In this document: positions 40,941 to 50,106 of the stretch, piece after piece
Layout: every line of letters begins with the position of its first letter
How positions within the stretch are numbered: the first letter of the stretch is position 1
NCBI GenBank assembly: GCA_930972465.1
Contig: CAKNHF010000018.1
Span: 1-59,909 of the forward strand
Direction of reading: 5' to 3'
DNA: 59,909 nucleotides
DNA from: an uncultured Lachnospiraceae bacterium
GTDB taxonomy: Bacteria > Bacillota > Clostridia > Lachnospirales > Lachnospiraceae
The notes under the pieces: model-generated
The model's input: the letters and a program-made list of their open reading frames with translations, nothing else
Told to the model about the DNA's origin: nothing
Database searches by the model: none
Translations under genes and position numbers: made by a program

Positions 40941-42680
40941 TTATGATAAATGAAATTCAAACTCTTCATCTGACAGCTTGATCGTAGATCTGTCCGTAAG
41001 CAGAGTATCCTTATATGGACTGAGCTGTACACCATTTACAAATGTAAAGTTGCTTGATTTCTGATCCGCGATATAATAATCGGAACCTTTCTTTGTGATC
41101 ACCGCGTGGAATCTGCTGACGGATGTATTATCAGAGATGCAGTAATTCACTCTTCTTCTCTCTTTACCGATCGCAAAATTCTGAGAAGTGATCATAATCT
41201 TCTCACCGTTTTTCTTTCTGATCAGATAAGCACCGCCGCCTGCGCCGCTTAACAGAGTTGTCTCTCCTGCTCCGGAATCAAGAAGAGTTGTCTCTCCTGC
41301 GCCCTCAGCCTGAGGAACCGTTCCGTTTCCGGGTGCGTACATCTGCGGCTGATGCATCGGCTGCGGGTTCTGCACCGGCTGTACAGGAGGTACCGGAGGA
41401 ACATTTCCGCCGCCTGCAGCATTTGCTTTTTTCTTCTTTCCTGATGTCGCAAGTACAATGACAACAATAATGATGATGACAATGATCAGAACCGCTGCTC
41501 CGATTCCCGCGATCAGAATAATATTCAGTCCGCTCTGCTCCTCAAGGCCGTCGACAGCTGCTCTCACATCGTCGATTGCTGTCTGAATCTGTGCCTCCGT
41601 AGCATCCGTGCTGGCTGCGACATCCTCTGCAGATTCGATTGTATCGTTGAGAACCTGTACGCTCTCTTCCGTATATCCTTCTGTGTCCATAGCTTTCGCT
41701 CTGCTGATCTCATTATTGAGTTCAGTCAGAAGTGCCTGGTTCTGTTCTTCTGTGTCAGTGTCAGCTGTATCGTCGCTTCCGCTCTGATTTACTGTTCCTG
41801 CGCTTGACGCTACTGCGCCTCCGTCCAGAGCCGCACGGTCATGAACACCGTCTGTGTAAGCGATACCGAATGTGTCAAGTGCACTCTTCAGTGCATTGAT
41901 CTGAACTGTATAACTCTTTGTTCCGACATTATTGCCGTAGATGAATGTGTTGATTCCGATTACTTCATTAAGCGCATTCAGAAGCGGTCCGCCTGAGTTT
42001 CCTGAATTCAGGGGAGCTGTATGCTCAAATACATCCGCCTTCTCTCTGACTGTCACCTTGGAGATCGTACCGTCAACAACAGATACGTCAGCCTTTGTAT
42101 TGAATTCCTTGTTCTCTATGGAATCTGACGGGAATCCAAGCGCATATACGACATCCTGCTGTTTCATGATGCTGCTGTCGCCAAGAACGAGCGGCTGTCT
42201 GTCATAGATCTTATCTGAAAGTTTCAGAGCCACGAAGTCCATCGCAGAACTCTGTACGCTTTCGTGGATCGTTGCCTCAACGCTCATATCTCTGTTCGCG
42301 TATACGAAAACTTTGAGATGAGGATCATTGTTCGGAAGCTCGTCGAGGTTCAGCATATTCATAATCGCTTCCCTCTTTGTCACACCGCTGTTGTCAACCT
42401 CATCCAGGTTGAAGATATGGTAGTTTGAAAGCACATATTCCTCATTGATCAGGAAACAGGTTCCTCCGTAAAGAAGTGTACGGGTTCCATTATCATCAAC
42501 ATACGCCAGATAGACCTGAAGAATACCGTCTGTCGGATCATCTGTCGTAGCCTGAACCTGATCCTCTTCAATAGGATCTGTCCCCTCTTCTCCTGCCGCC
42601 AGCACTGTCACAGACATTGTAAGCATCATGCACATTGCCATGACGAGCACCAGCAGGCGTTTAATAAACTTTTTACCCAT
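40941..42680 (-). CDS. Membrane-anchored trypsin-like protease with FIVAR and FHA domains
   Basis: 579 residues from the ATG 8 bases after AGGAGG. Order: signal sequence (1-29), trypsin/DegP-like protease with His88 (LSNYH), Asp148 (SAMDF) and Ser229 (GNSGGPL); a FIVAR-like helical unit (about 318-380); membrane helix (386-410); Pro-rich linker; two ETTLL motifs (463-467, 473-477); and a cytosolic FHA domain (about 488-579; SVSRFHAV, DQKSSN). It could cut secreted substrates outside while its FHA and ETTLL parts connect to the kinase module inside. It is the first gene of the block. Mycobacterial type VII systems use a membrane protease (MycP) of another family. Confidence 0.9.
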   Translation of the reverse strand: MGKKFIKRLLVLVMAMCMMLTMSVTVLAAGEEGTDPIEEDQVQATTDDPTDGILQVYLAYVDDNGTRTLLYGGTCFLINEEYVLSNYHIFNLDEVDNSGVTKREAIMNMLNLDELPNNDPHLKVFVYANRDMSVEATIHESVQSSAMDFVALKLSDKIYDRQPLVLGDSSIMKQQDVVYALGFPSDSIENKEFNTKADVSVVDGTISKVTVREKADVFEHTAPLNSGNSGGPLLNALNEVIGINTFIYGNNVGTKSYTVQINALKSALDTFGIAYTDGVHDRAALDGGAVASSAGTVNQSGSDDTADTDTEEQNQALLTELNNEISRAKAMDTEGYTEESVQVLNDTIESAEDVAASTDATEAQIQTAIDDVRAAVDGLEEQSGLNIILIAGIGAAVLIIVIIIIVVIVLATSGKKKKANAAGGGNVPPVPPVQPVQNPQPMHQPQMYAPGNGTVPQAEGAGETTLLDSGAGETTLLSGAGGGAYLIRKKNGEKIMITSQNFAIGKERRRVNYCISDNTSVSRFHAVITKKGSDYYIADQKSSNFTFVNGVQLSPYKDTLLTDRSTIKLSDEEFEFHLS

Positions 42681-42724
42681 TCTCATGCCCTCCTGTAAGA
42701 AAGTAAAATATTGTCATTATTTGT

Positions 42725-42754
42725 ATTTTAAAGACCTGAATACAGTATTCTCAA
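42725..42754 (-). promoter_or_regulatory. Candidate promoter of the type VII block
   Basis: Minus strand -35 TTGAGA (42749-42754), 18-bp spacer, -10 TAAAAT (42725-42730), about 40 bp upstream of the protease gene. The 236-bp AT-rich gap also holds the promoter of the divergent regulator. Confidence 0.5.
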
Positions 42755-42922
42755 TATGTGTCATCATTTGTGGTCACATTTTTTTCACATTTTTTATAGA
42801 ATTTTCATACATTATTTCATATACTAATTTAGTCTGTTACTATATTTTTATCGGATAAAACCGACACATTTTGAAGATAAACAGATATAAAAATTTTTTC
42901 AGTACTGAACGGGGGAATATTT

Positions 42923-44374
42923 ATGTCTGAATTTTCTGAGATACTGTCACAGCATATTCACAATAAAGATATTAAAACATATGCTCTTGCCCAGTATTGC
43001 GGACTTGACAGGTCCAATATGTATAAAGTAATCAACGGGAAGAGGAAACCCACCTCCGAAGCCATGGTAGACAAGATGTGCAAGTTCATGCATCTGTCTC
43101 CCGCCGAGGAAAATGAGCTGAAAGAAGCTTATATGATCACACTTACCGGAACTGACAATTATTACAGAAGAAAAGATGTGCTTCATTTCTTTTCGGAATT
43201 TAACCTTACAGCTTCAGATCTTCCTATTATTAATTACAGATTTGAATCCATTTCCTCGTCAGAGGATGTCATACTCCTGAACACGCCCAGCGAGGTGAAC
43301 CGCGCTCTGCTGAATATCGTTTCGATGGACCTTCACAAAGAAAACGGACATATCCGTATGCTCATTCAGCCGGATAACGACTTTCTTATGAACGTGCTGG
43401 TTGCGGAAGATTCGCGTACTCCCGGAGTATGTATCGATCATCTGATCTGCCTGAACAATAATGCCGAAGCTACATATTCACATAAAAACTATAATCTTCA
43501 CTGTCTGAAACAGGTTCTTCCTTTATATGGAAGCAGTTATGAATACAATTGCTTTTACTACTACGATAATATTGCATTTAAAAACAATTCGCTGATCCTG
43601 TTTCCTTATATTATTATTACATCGGAATACGCGTGTCTTCTCACATCGGATATGACAAGAGGATATATGACGCGCTCAGCTGCTTCTGTTAAGATGTTTA
43701 TAAATATTTTCAAAGAACACCTGAGCAAATCCTCCCCTCTGCTGAGACCGATCAACAGCCCTTTTGTCCAGCTGGAATATGTCAAAGACCTCTGGCGTTC
43801 GGGCAGTATGGGGTATTCCTTCCAGATGACGCCGTGTTTTACTCCTTTTATTACACTTGAGCTGATGGAAAAATGCATAAAAAAAGGCATCCCGGAAAGA
43901 GAGCTCTTAATCAGCAGTTTCCACTCCTATATCCAGGAGATGCTGCAAGATAATAAATACAAACCTGTGTCATACATATTTTCCTATGACGGGGTGGAAC
44001 ACTTTTTAAAGACCGGGCAGATAGCAGAATATCCTCCTCAGGTCTATGTTCCTCTGGAGATGCCTGACAGAATTCTTATAGTGAAACAGCTTCTTCAGGC
44101 GTGCAGGACTCATAGCTACAGAATGCTGAAAAACAATGTGGGGAATATGGACAATGAACTCTTCCTCTGTGTAAACCGTCAGAAGGGATACCTCATGTTC
44201 GCAACCCCATTCAACCAGAGTCTTGTATATCTGGATATAGAAGAACCGGGACTTCTGTTTACATTTCTGGATTTCTGCGAAAATCTTGACAGCAGTATGT
44301 TCTATACCAAAGAAGAGGCTATAGAAAAGATCAAATTTCTCATAAATGCTTATAAAGAAGAGACTTCAGGCTGA
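42923..44374 (+). CDS. XRE-type HTH regulator with large unknown domain
   Basis: 483 residues. The N-terminal helix-turn-helix (about 15-70; YALAQYCGLDRSNMYKVINGK) is Cro/CI-like. The remaining 410 residues have no recognised family and are mixed alpha/beta, possibly a ligand- or partner-binding module. The strong ribosome site is GGGGGAA. It is divergent from the type VII block and shares its 236-bp promoter region, so control of that block is the best guess. It ends at a hairpin. Confidence 0.75.
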   Translation: MSEFSEILSQHIHNKDIKTYALAQYCGLDRSNMYKVINGKRKPTSEAMVDKMCKFMHLSPAEENELKEAYMITLTGTDNYYRRKDVLHFFSEFNLTASDLPIINYRFESISSSEDVILLNTPSEVNRALLNIVSMDLHKENGHIRMLIQPDNDFLMNVLVAEDSRTPGVCIDHLICLNNNAEATYSHKNYNLHCLKQVLPLYGSSYEYNCFYYYDNIAFKNNSLILFPYIIITSEYACLLTSDMTRGYMTRSAASVKMFINIFKEHLSKSSPLLRPINSPFVQLEYVKDLWRSGSMGYSFQMTPCFTPFITLELMEKCIKKGIPERELLISSFHSYIQEMLQDNKYKPVSYIFSYDGVEHFLKTGQIAEYPPQVYVPLEMPDRILIVKQLLQACRTHSYRMLKNNVGNMDNELFLCVNRQKGYLMFATPFNQSLVYLDIEEPGLLFTFLDFCENLDSSMFYTKEEAIEKIKFLINAYKEETSG

Positions 44375-44380
44375 AAAGAA

Positions 44381-44410
44381 AGGCGGCACCTCTGATGCAG
44401 GGAGCCGCCT
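44381..44410 (+). terminator. Hairpin after the XRE-type regulator
   Basis: AGGCGGC/GCCGCCT stem with a 16-nt loop, followed by CATTAATTT; it separates the regulator from the convergent GH35 gene. Confidence 0.5.
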
Positions 44411-44467
44411 CATTAATTTGATGGACATACTCTCCGAAAATACGGCATTCCGGCACTGCAGACTGTT

Positions 44468-46207
44468 TTATCCTAACGCCGGAGCATCACACAGTTCTAT
44501 TGTATTGCCATGCACCCCTTCCGTTTCAAAAACAACGATTTCATTTTTACCCTGTTTCAACAGAGGTGCAGGAATATATAATCTCTTCTGAGGGCCGATT
44601 TGCCAAAATCTTCCAATATTAAAATTATTGACAAACACACATCCTTTCCCCCACCCCGTCATATCCAGAAAAGTATCCCCGGTCTCATCCACTGTAAACG
44701 TGAACTTATAAAACCCGGGTTCTCCTTTTTCAACGGGCATAGTATAGTCCAGCTCAGAAATATCTTCCAATGGGAGACAGTATATCTGCCAGTGATAATG
44801 ATTATGCCTGTTTAACTGTACGCTTCCATCGATTCCCTTTCTCTGATATTCCAATAATGGTCCAAAATTAACCCGGCCCATATTTTCCACTAAAATAGAG
44901 ATTTTTCTGTTACCGGCAGGAATCTTGCCTATATTATGTTCTTTTAAAAGTTCTCTGTCATACAGTGTAAGAACCGGCTTTTCATCTACAAAAATCTGAG
45001 CTCTGTCATTTGCTCCGATCAATTGTACAGAAGTCAGCTCTCCTACATTCTCCATTTTGCTCTCATATAAAATATACCCGTATCCCTGGTCAAATTTTTC
45101 CATCGAATGAGTACAGATGCTTTCAATCGGAGTTGATAAATGATTTAAATTACGAAACAGTGAGGCCGAACACCGCAGAGTAATCTTGCCATATGCTTTT
45201 CGTTCGGGTTCGGAAATTTTAATATCGGGAATCTGTGTGTATTTCCCTATTACTTCTCTGAATGCCTTATATTTCGGAGTTATCCGCCCGTCCTCGGTCA
45301 ACAGCGCATCATAATCATACGAAGTAACATCCGGAGAGAGCTCATCATAATAGTTCGCCCCGTTCATAAAACCGAAATTAGTACCGCCTTCAAACATGTA
45401 TATATTTACATGTCCCTCTGACAGAATTTCATCCAGATCTTCTACATGTTCCTGAACATCTCCGGTCTGATGCTTATTTCCCCAGCTGTCGAACCAGCCT
45501 ACCCAGAATTCCATACACATAAGCGGTCCATTCCCTATTTTTTTTCTCATAACCGAAAACTGCTCCTTGCCATGAGAGCCAAAATTTCCTGTCTGAAGGA
45601 CACCTTCTAATCCCCCGCATTCAAAAGCCTCCCCGTAAGGTCCGTCAGACGTAACAAGCGGAACTTCACATCCGCAGTCCTCCATTAACTTCTTCAGATA
45701 TCTCAGATATTCTTTGTCATCTCCGAAATATCCATATTCATTTTCTATCTGCATCATAATCACCGGACCTCCGCGGGTAATCTGATACGGAGCAATGATT
45801 TCAAAAAGCTTTTTGTAATATCTTTTTACATATTCAAGGTATGGTGGATACATACATCTTAATCTCATACCGTCTTCTTTTAAAAGCCAGTATGGAAGCC
45901 CGCCGAATTCCCATTCTGCACAGATATAAGGAGACGGACGCAAAATTACAAAAAGTCCCAGTTCCTGAGCCTCTTCTATAAAACGTCCGATATCGAGCAT
46001 TCCTGTAAAATCAAACTGATTTTTCTCCTTCTCATGCAGATTCCATGGGATATATGTTTCCACTGTATTACAGCCAAGCGCTTTTAACTTTTTCAGGCGG
46101 TCTTTCCAATACTCGGGAACGACACGAAAGTAATGAATGCCGCCTGATATAATCTTTATCTTTTCTTCATTCAGATAAAACTCTTCCTTGATCTTAAATT
46201 CCTGCAT
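44468..46207 (-). CDS. GH35 beta-galactosidase
   Basis: 579 residues, normal for bacterial GH35. The TIM barrel opens with SGGIHYFRVVPEYW; the acid/base Glu is in MMQIENEYG and the nucleophile Glu in CMEFWVGWFDSWG. C-terminal jelly-roll domains complete it (MTGWGKGCVFVNNFNIGRFW is typical). No signal peptide, so it acts in the cytosol on imported galactosides. The open frame continues to 46435 but would cross the operator and the divergent HTH gene; the ATG at 46207 has GGAG 9 bases upstream. Confidence 0.95.
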   Translation of the reverse strand: MQEFKIKEEFYLNEEKIKIISGGIHYFRVVPEYWKDRLKKLKALGCNTVETYIPWNLHEKEKNQFDFTGMLDIGRFIEEAQELGLFVILRPSPYICAEWEFGGLPYWLLKEDGMRLRCMYPPYLEYVKRYYKKLFEIIAPYQITRGGPVIMMQIENEYGYFGDDKEYLRYLKKLMEDCGCEVPLVTSDGPYGEAFECGGLEGVLQTGNFGSHGKEQFSVMRKKIGNGPLMCMEFWVGWFDSWGNKHQTGDVQEHVEDLDEILSEGHVNIYMFEGGTNFGFMNGANYYDELSPDVTSYDYDALLTEDGRITPKYKAFREVIGKYTQIPDIKISEPERKAYGKITLRCSASLFRNLNHLSTPIESICTHSMEKFDQGYGYILYESKMENVGELTSVQLIGANDRAQIFVDEKPVLTLYDRELLKEHNIGKIPAGNRKISILVENMGRVNFGPLLEYQRKGIDGSVQLNRHNHYHWQIYCLPLEDISELDYTMPVEKGEPGFYKFTFTVDETGDTFLDMTGWGKGCVFVNNFNIGRFWQIGPQKRLYIPAPLLKQGKNEIVVFETEGVHGNTIELCDAPALG

Positions 46208-46239
46208 AGTATAGCTCTCCATTTTTTCATTTTTATAGT

Positions 46240-46267
46240 CTGCAAAATATTTTACAATATTTTGCAG
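46240..46267. promoter_or_regulatory. 28-bp palindromic operator upstream of GH35
   Basis: Perfect inverted repeat CTGCAAAATATT-TTAC-AATATTTTGCAG. It lies 33 bp upstream of the GH35 start. A related half site (ATATTTTGCA) occurs near 46300, between it and the divergent HTH gene. This is the expected layout for a sugar-responsive operator. Confidence 0.65.
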
Positions 46268-46351
46268 TATATTCCTACAAAAGATTAAAAAAAATATATT
46301 TTGCATTTTCTCTAGAACGAACGTCTTCTTCAATAAGGGAGGAAAATGTAA

Positions 46352-46555
46352 ATGATATTTCAAAATATCAGAAATCTCAGGGAAGACAACGATAAAACGC
46401 AACAGGAACTGGCTGATTATCTCCATATAAAACAAACAACCTATTCCAAATATGAATTAGGAAAAATCAGCATCCCCATAGAAGTATTCATAAAGCTGGC
46501 TGACTACTACGATGTCACTGTTGATTATCTACTAGGACGTACGAATAAAAAATGA
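46352..46555 (+). CDS. Small XRE-family regulator
   Basis: 67 residues, nearly all helix-turn-helix (IRNLREDNDKTQQELADYL; YSKYELGK; VDYLLGRT). It has a good ribosome site (GGGAGG). It is divergent from the GH35 gene across a 145-bp region with the 28-bp palindrome and may regulate it. Confidence 0.88.
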   Translation: MIFQNIRNLREDNDKTQQELADYLHIKQTTYSKYELGKISIPIEVFIKLADYYDVTVDYLLGRTNKK

Positions 46556-46626
46556 GAAGCCCTTGATATTGACTATCCTTATCAAAGACGAGACTGGTAA
46601 GAATCTCTTCTCATAACCAGACATAA

Positions 46627-46655
46627 CGGGCAGGCCTGAATATCATGCCTGCCCG
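46627..46655. terminator. Hairpin between the XRE gene and the patatin gene
   Basis: CGGGCAGGC/GCCTGCCCG with an 11-nt loop. It lies after both convergent genes and may stop both transcripts, though T-tracts are short. Confidence 0.55.
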
Positions 46656-46739
46656 CTCTTTCCATAAAATATTTTCTATACTGCAGCAAATTCACCGGAC
46701 ACCTTACCGGTACAGCCGCTGTAATTTTTTGTCTGCCTC

Positions 46740-47611
46740 TCAGATGCCGTTTTTCAGAAAATCTTTCAATTCTTCCTGCCGCTCCGCAAAATCTTTCACT
46801 CCCAGATCATACAGTATCCGCTCTGTCTTCTCGTCCATGGAATAGGTTCCTACCTTCACGTGCTCGCTGGGCGCAAAGACAAATGCTTTCCCCTTTTTTC
46901 CAGGTCAAACACTTCCTGCAGATTTTCCCTGTATGTAATATGTCTCCGGTCAATGTCCTCTATGATCTTCGGATACTTGCGGCAGAGTGTGGAATAGAGA
47001 AAACGCATGCCCTGAGGTTTCCTCACATAGTCTCTCTGTTTGGAGAGGATGACCACAATGCGGTCGCATCCCTTTTCCAGTGCACGCCTTACCGGGATCG
47101 CGTCTGATATCCCGCCGTCATAATAAGGGACACCGTTTATCACCACCGGGCGGCACGCCGCCGGAATGGCGCTGGACGCCATGATCGGTCTGTAATCATC
47201 CTGTTTCATGTCTTCTTTCCCGAAATATTCCGCTTCCCCGGTGACCGCATTTGTCGCCGCCACCTCATATTCCGCCGGATTTTTCATGATCGCGGGGAAA
47301 TCCAGAGGATCCTTCCCCGTAGTATTTGTCAGGTCGCCGTAGATATACTGCAGCCCGAACAGATTTCCCGTTTTCAGCAGACTCTTCACCCCGAAATATT
47401 GGGGAGAATGGATATGCTCTGTAAAGAAGCGGATATTCCTCCCCCGCTGCCCTGCCACAAAGGACGCCACATTTCCCGCGCCTCCTGAAACTCCGATACA
47501 GTAGTCAAATGTAATCTGATGGTCAAGAAAGACGTCCAGGATCCCTGCGTTATAGGCGCATTTCATCCCGCCGCCTTCTACCACCAGACCGATCTTTTCC
47601 TTTTTTTCCAT
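46740..47611 (-). pseudogene. Patatin-like phospholipase, one frameshift
   Basis: The intact part is 251 residues with GEGGGMK-type oxyanion loop (VVEGGGMKCAY), nucleophile Ser in GVSGGAGN and DGGISDAIPV with the catalytic Asp. In frame, it ends at 46856 soon after VFDLEKRGK. One added base in the GGAAAAAAGGGGAAAGC run (near 46890) restores a frame that continues with AFVFAPSEHVKVGTYSMD to a stop at 46740, giving 290 residues, the usual family length. The catalytic core is complete. The break may be a sequence error in a homopolymer or a real mutation that removes the last 50 residues. Confidence 0.82.
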
Positions 47612-47674
47612 TTCTGATTGCCTCCAGTCTTTCTCTATGCTGTCTATTTTATTTTCTTCCGTGAGCGGCAGTAT

Positions 47675-48118
47675 TTACAGCCGCTGGCTTTCCGGTATCT
47701 CTGCTTTTTCGTAATAATGTTCGATAATATCCCTGAGTGTGATTTCCTGCATCTTCTTCTCCGCTGCATCCTGAATTTCGCGGTAAAAATCTCCGATAGC
47801 AAGCTGAATATTAACTCCCACGCCGCATTCCGGATTTGTGTGGATATCCATATGCAGAAGAGGCTTCTTCCCCTCTATTGCACGGTAGATATCCAGCATC
47901 GTGATCTGCTCCGCATCTCTCGTCAGGGCAGCGTTCGCCTGCCCCCGGTCTGATGTAATAAGCCCTCCTCTTTTTAATGCGGACATCAGCTGACGGATAT
48001 AGGCAGGATTTGTCTTCACACTCTCCGCGATCCTTGCACTGGTCATTCGCTCTCCAGCGGCCAGGCACAGAAAAACGAGGAGATGAATCGTATCACTTAA
48101 TTTTGTAGAATATTTCAT
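47675..48118 (-). CDS. Rrf2-family transcriptional regulator
   Basis: 147 residues with the Rrf2 winged helix (IAESVKTNPAYIRQLMSALKRGGLI). The three cysteines that hold an iron-sulfur cluster in IscR/NsrR are not present; only one Cys is in the region (NPECGVG), so it is of the YwnA-like group. It is divergent from the sirtuin-like genes and may control them. Confidence 0.9.
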   Translation of the reverse strand: MKYSTKLSDTIHLLVFLCLAAGERMTSARIAESVKTNPAYIRQLMSALKRGGLITSDRGQANAALTRDAEQITMLDIYRAIEGKKPLLHMDIHTNPECGVGVNIQLAIGDFYREIQDAAEKKMQEITLRDIIEHYYEKAEIPESQRL

Positions 48119-48229
48119 AGCCGTACCTCATCTCAAAAATTTTGTTTTCAAACTTGTAATTTATAAATTAACATGCTATAATGCACCATGTAATTTTAAT
48201 AATAACATCTATAAGAAAGGAAGTCAACG

Positions 48230-49108
48230 ATGAGTACAGGACAAAAACCTTATGCTAATGATGTTCGTTTCCAGAGTATTAAAACCCTTGTAGATAAAAT
48301 ACAGAACGCAGACGCAATCTTAGTAGGCGCTGCTGCCGGAATGTCTGCTGCCTGCGGGTATCATTTCTTTTACCAGAACGATGCGCTCTTTGAAAAGTAT
48401 CTCGGCGAGTTCGGCAGAAAATACGGTTTCACCGGCGCCTTCAACGGTTTTTACTACCGCTATCCCTCACGGGAAGCTCACTGGGCATTCCTCGCCCGCA
48501 TGGGTTATATGGAATACGAATGTAAAACCGGAAAACCCTATTACGACCTGATGGAGCTGCTTAAAAATAGAAACTATCATATCATGACCACGAATCAGGA
48601 TTTCCAGTTCACCCGCGTGGTCCCGGAAGAAAAACTCAGCGCCATCCAGGGGGATTCCCGTTACTTCCAGTGCAGCCGCCGCTGTCACGACGAAATCTAT
48701 TACAATAAAGAAATGATTTATGCCATGAATGACGCGATCGACGAGAACCTGTGTATTCCCTCCGAGCTGATTCCCCGCTGCCCGAAATGCGGCGCAGAGC
48801 TTGAGCCCTGGGTACGCGGATTTACATTTCTGGAAGGGAAAAAATACAAAGACGAATATCGGAAGATTAATGAATTTCTGGAAGAAAACAAGAAGAAAAA
48901 GATTTTATTTCTGGAACTTGGAGTAGGGCGCATGACCCCTATGTTCATCCAGGAGCCCTTCTGGAACCTGACCTACAGTCTTTCGCATACATTCTACATC
49001 ACAGTCAATCCGAAGGATGCCATACTTCCTCAGGCATTAATCGGGAAAGGCATTGCGATCAAAGAAGATATCGCATCTGTACTGCGGGACGCGGTTGCCC
49101 TCGTCTGA
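48230..49108 (+). CDS. Class-M sirtuin-like protein
   Basis: 292 residues. The Rossmann start reads LVGAAAGMSAACGY in place of the Sir2 GAGISxxSGIPDF. The catalytic strand is TTNQDFQF, lacking the Sir2 His, as in class-M sirtuins (SirTM). Four zinc ligands are in CSRRC and CPKC. SirTM proteins are ADP-ribosyltransferases in Staphylococcus and Streptococcus, usually next to a macrodomain, GcvH-like and lipoate ligase genes; none of these is near. Good AAGGAAG ribosome site. Confidence 0.85.
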   Translation: MSTGQKPYANDVRFQSIKTLVDKIQNADAILVGAAAGMSAACGYHFFYQNDALFEKYLGEFGRKYGFTGAFNGFYYRYPSREAHWAFLARMGYMEYECKTGKPYYDLMELLKNRNYHIMTTNQDFQFTRVVPEEKLSAIQGDSRYFQCSRRCHDEIYYNKEMIYAMNDAIDENLCIPSELIPRCPKCGAELEPWVRGFTFLEGKKYKDEYRKINEFLEENKKKKILFLELGVGRMTPMFIQEPFWNLTYSLSHTFYITVNPKDAILPQALIGKGIAIKEDIASVLRDAVALV

Positions 49109-49210
49109 GGTAAAACAGAATTAATTATTACTATCCCTCACCGGGGGAGAGCCTGCCGAAACATTAAGCGAGCTGCGAAAGCGGCTTGAGAACAGGAGTA
49201 AATAACAGCG

Positions 49211-50059
49211 ATGAAAGAATTATATCAGAAAATCAAAGAACACATCGAAAACGCGGACGCCATACTGATTGGAGCCAGCAACGGTCTGTCCATCTCAGAA
49301 GGCTATAATATTTTTGCGGATGATAACTGGTTTCAGGAAAATTTCGGTGACTTCAGAAGCAAGTATGGCATACACAGTGTTCTGGAGGGGGCCTTCTATT
49401 CCTTTCCCACCGAAGAAGAAAAATGGGCTTTCTCGAGTAGGCTGATCAGCCGGAAATGCTATCTGGAACAGCCGAGCCGGATGATGAAAGATCTTTATGA
49501 GCTGGTCAGCGGAAAAGACTGTTTCATCGTCACTTCGAACACGGAAGATCATTTTGTTCCGGCAGGATTTTCCAGGGATCAGGTATTTGAGATGGAGGGA
49601 AGGATGACCCAGTCTCGCTGTGCCTCCGACTGCTGCGAGGATGTTTACGAAAACCGCGAGGACGTCCTCCGCATGGCGGAAGCCGAAAAAAACGGGCTCG
49701 TTCCATCGGAACTGATTCCCCGTTGTCCCAGATGCGGCAGCCCGCTGACCGTCAATTTTGCCGACAGTCAGATGTTTTTTCAAACCAGGCAGTTTCAGAG
49801 CAAAATGCAGGATTATCAGAACTTTGTATGGAAATATCACGGGAAAAACCTGGTCATCCTGGAGCTCGGGGTGGGCTGGCGAAACCGCATGATCAAGGAG
49901 CCGCTGATGCAGCTTGCCGCATCAGAGCCGAATGCGGTCTATATCACTTTTAATAAAGGGGAAGTCTATATTCCGGCTGAGATTCAAGAGAAGTCCATCG
50001 GAGTGGACGGAGATATCGCAGAGGCGCTGCATAAGATTCTGAGGACTGAGATCATGTGA
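49211..50059 (+). CDS. Class-M sirtuin-like protein, second copy
   Basis: 282 residues, a divergent paralogue of the preceding gene in tandem. It opens with LIGASNGLSISEGY and has TSNTEDHF at the catalytic strand, where the Asp is displaced, and zinc ligands CASDC and CPRC. Length and layout match its neighbour. Substrate and activity are unknown; the pair could form a heteromer. Confidence 0.82.
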   Translation: MKELYQKIKEHIENADAILIGASNGLSISEGYNIFADDNWFQENFGDFRSKYGIHSVLEGAFYSFPTEEEKWAFSSRLISRKCYLEQPSRMMKDLYELVSGKDCFIVTSNTEDHFVPAGFSRDQVFEMEGRMTQSRCASDCCEDVYENREDVLRMAEAEKNGLVPSELIPRCPRCGSPLTVNFADSQMFFQTRQFQSKMQDYQNFVWKYHGKNLVILELGVGWRNRMIKEPLMQLAASEPNAVYITFNKGEVYIPAEIQEKSIGVDGDIAEALHKILRTEIM

Positions 50060-50106
50060 GCAGTCTCACAAATACTTCAAAAATATCTGATTAATACAAA
50101 AAACGG

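Noticed and set aside
46207-46435. N-terminal extension of the GH35 protein
   Set aside because: It would cross the palindromic operator and the divergent regulator gene; the sequence is unlike GH35 and an ATG with a good ribosome site occurs at 46207.
46856-47611. Programmed -1 frameshift in the patatin gene
   Set aside because: The A/G run does not match X XXY YYZ in the zero frame and no stimulatory stem was seen, so an error or mutation is simpler.
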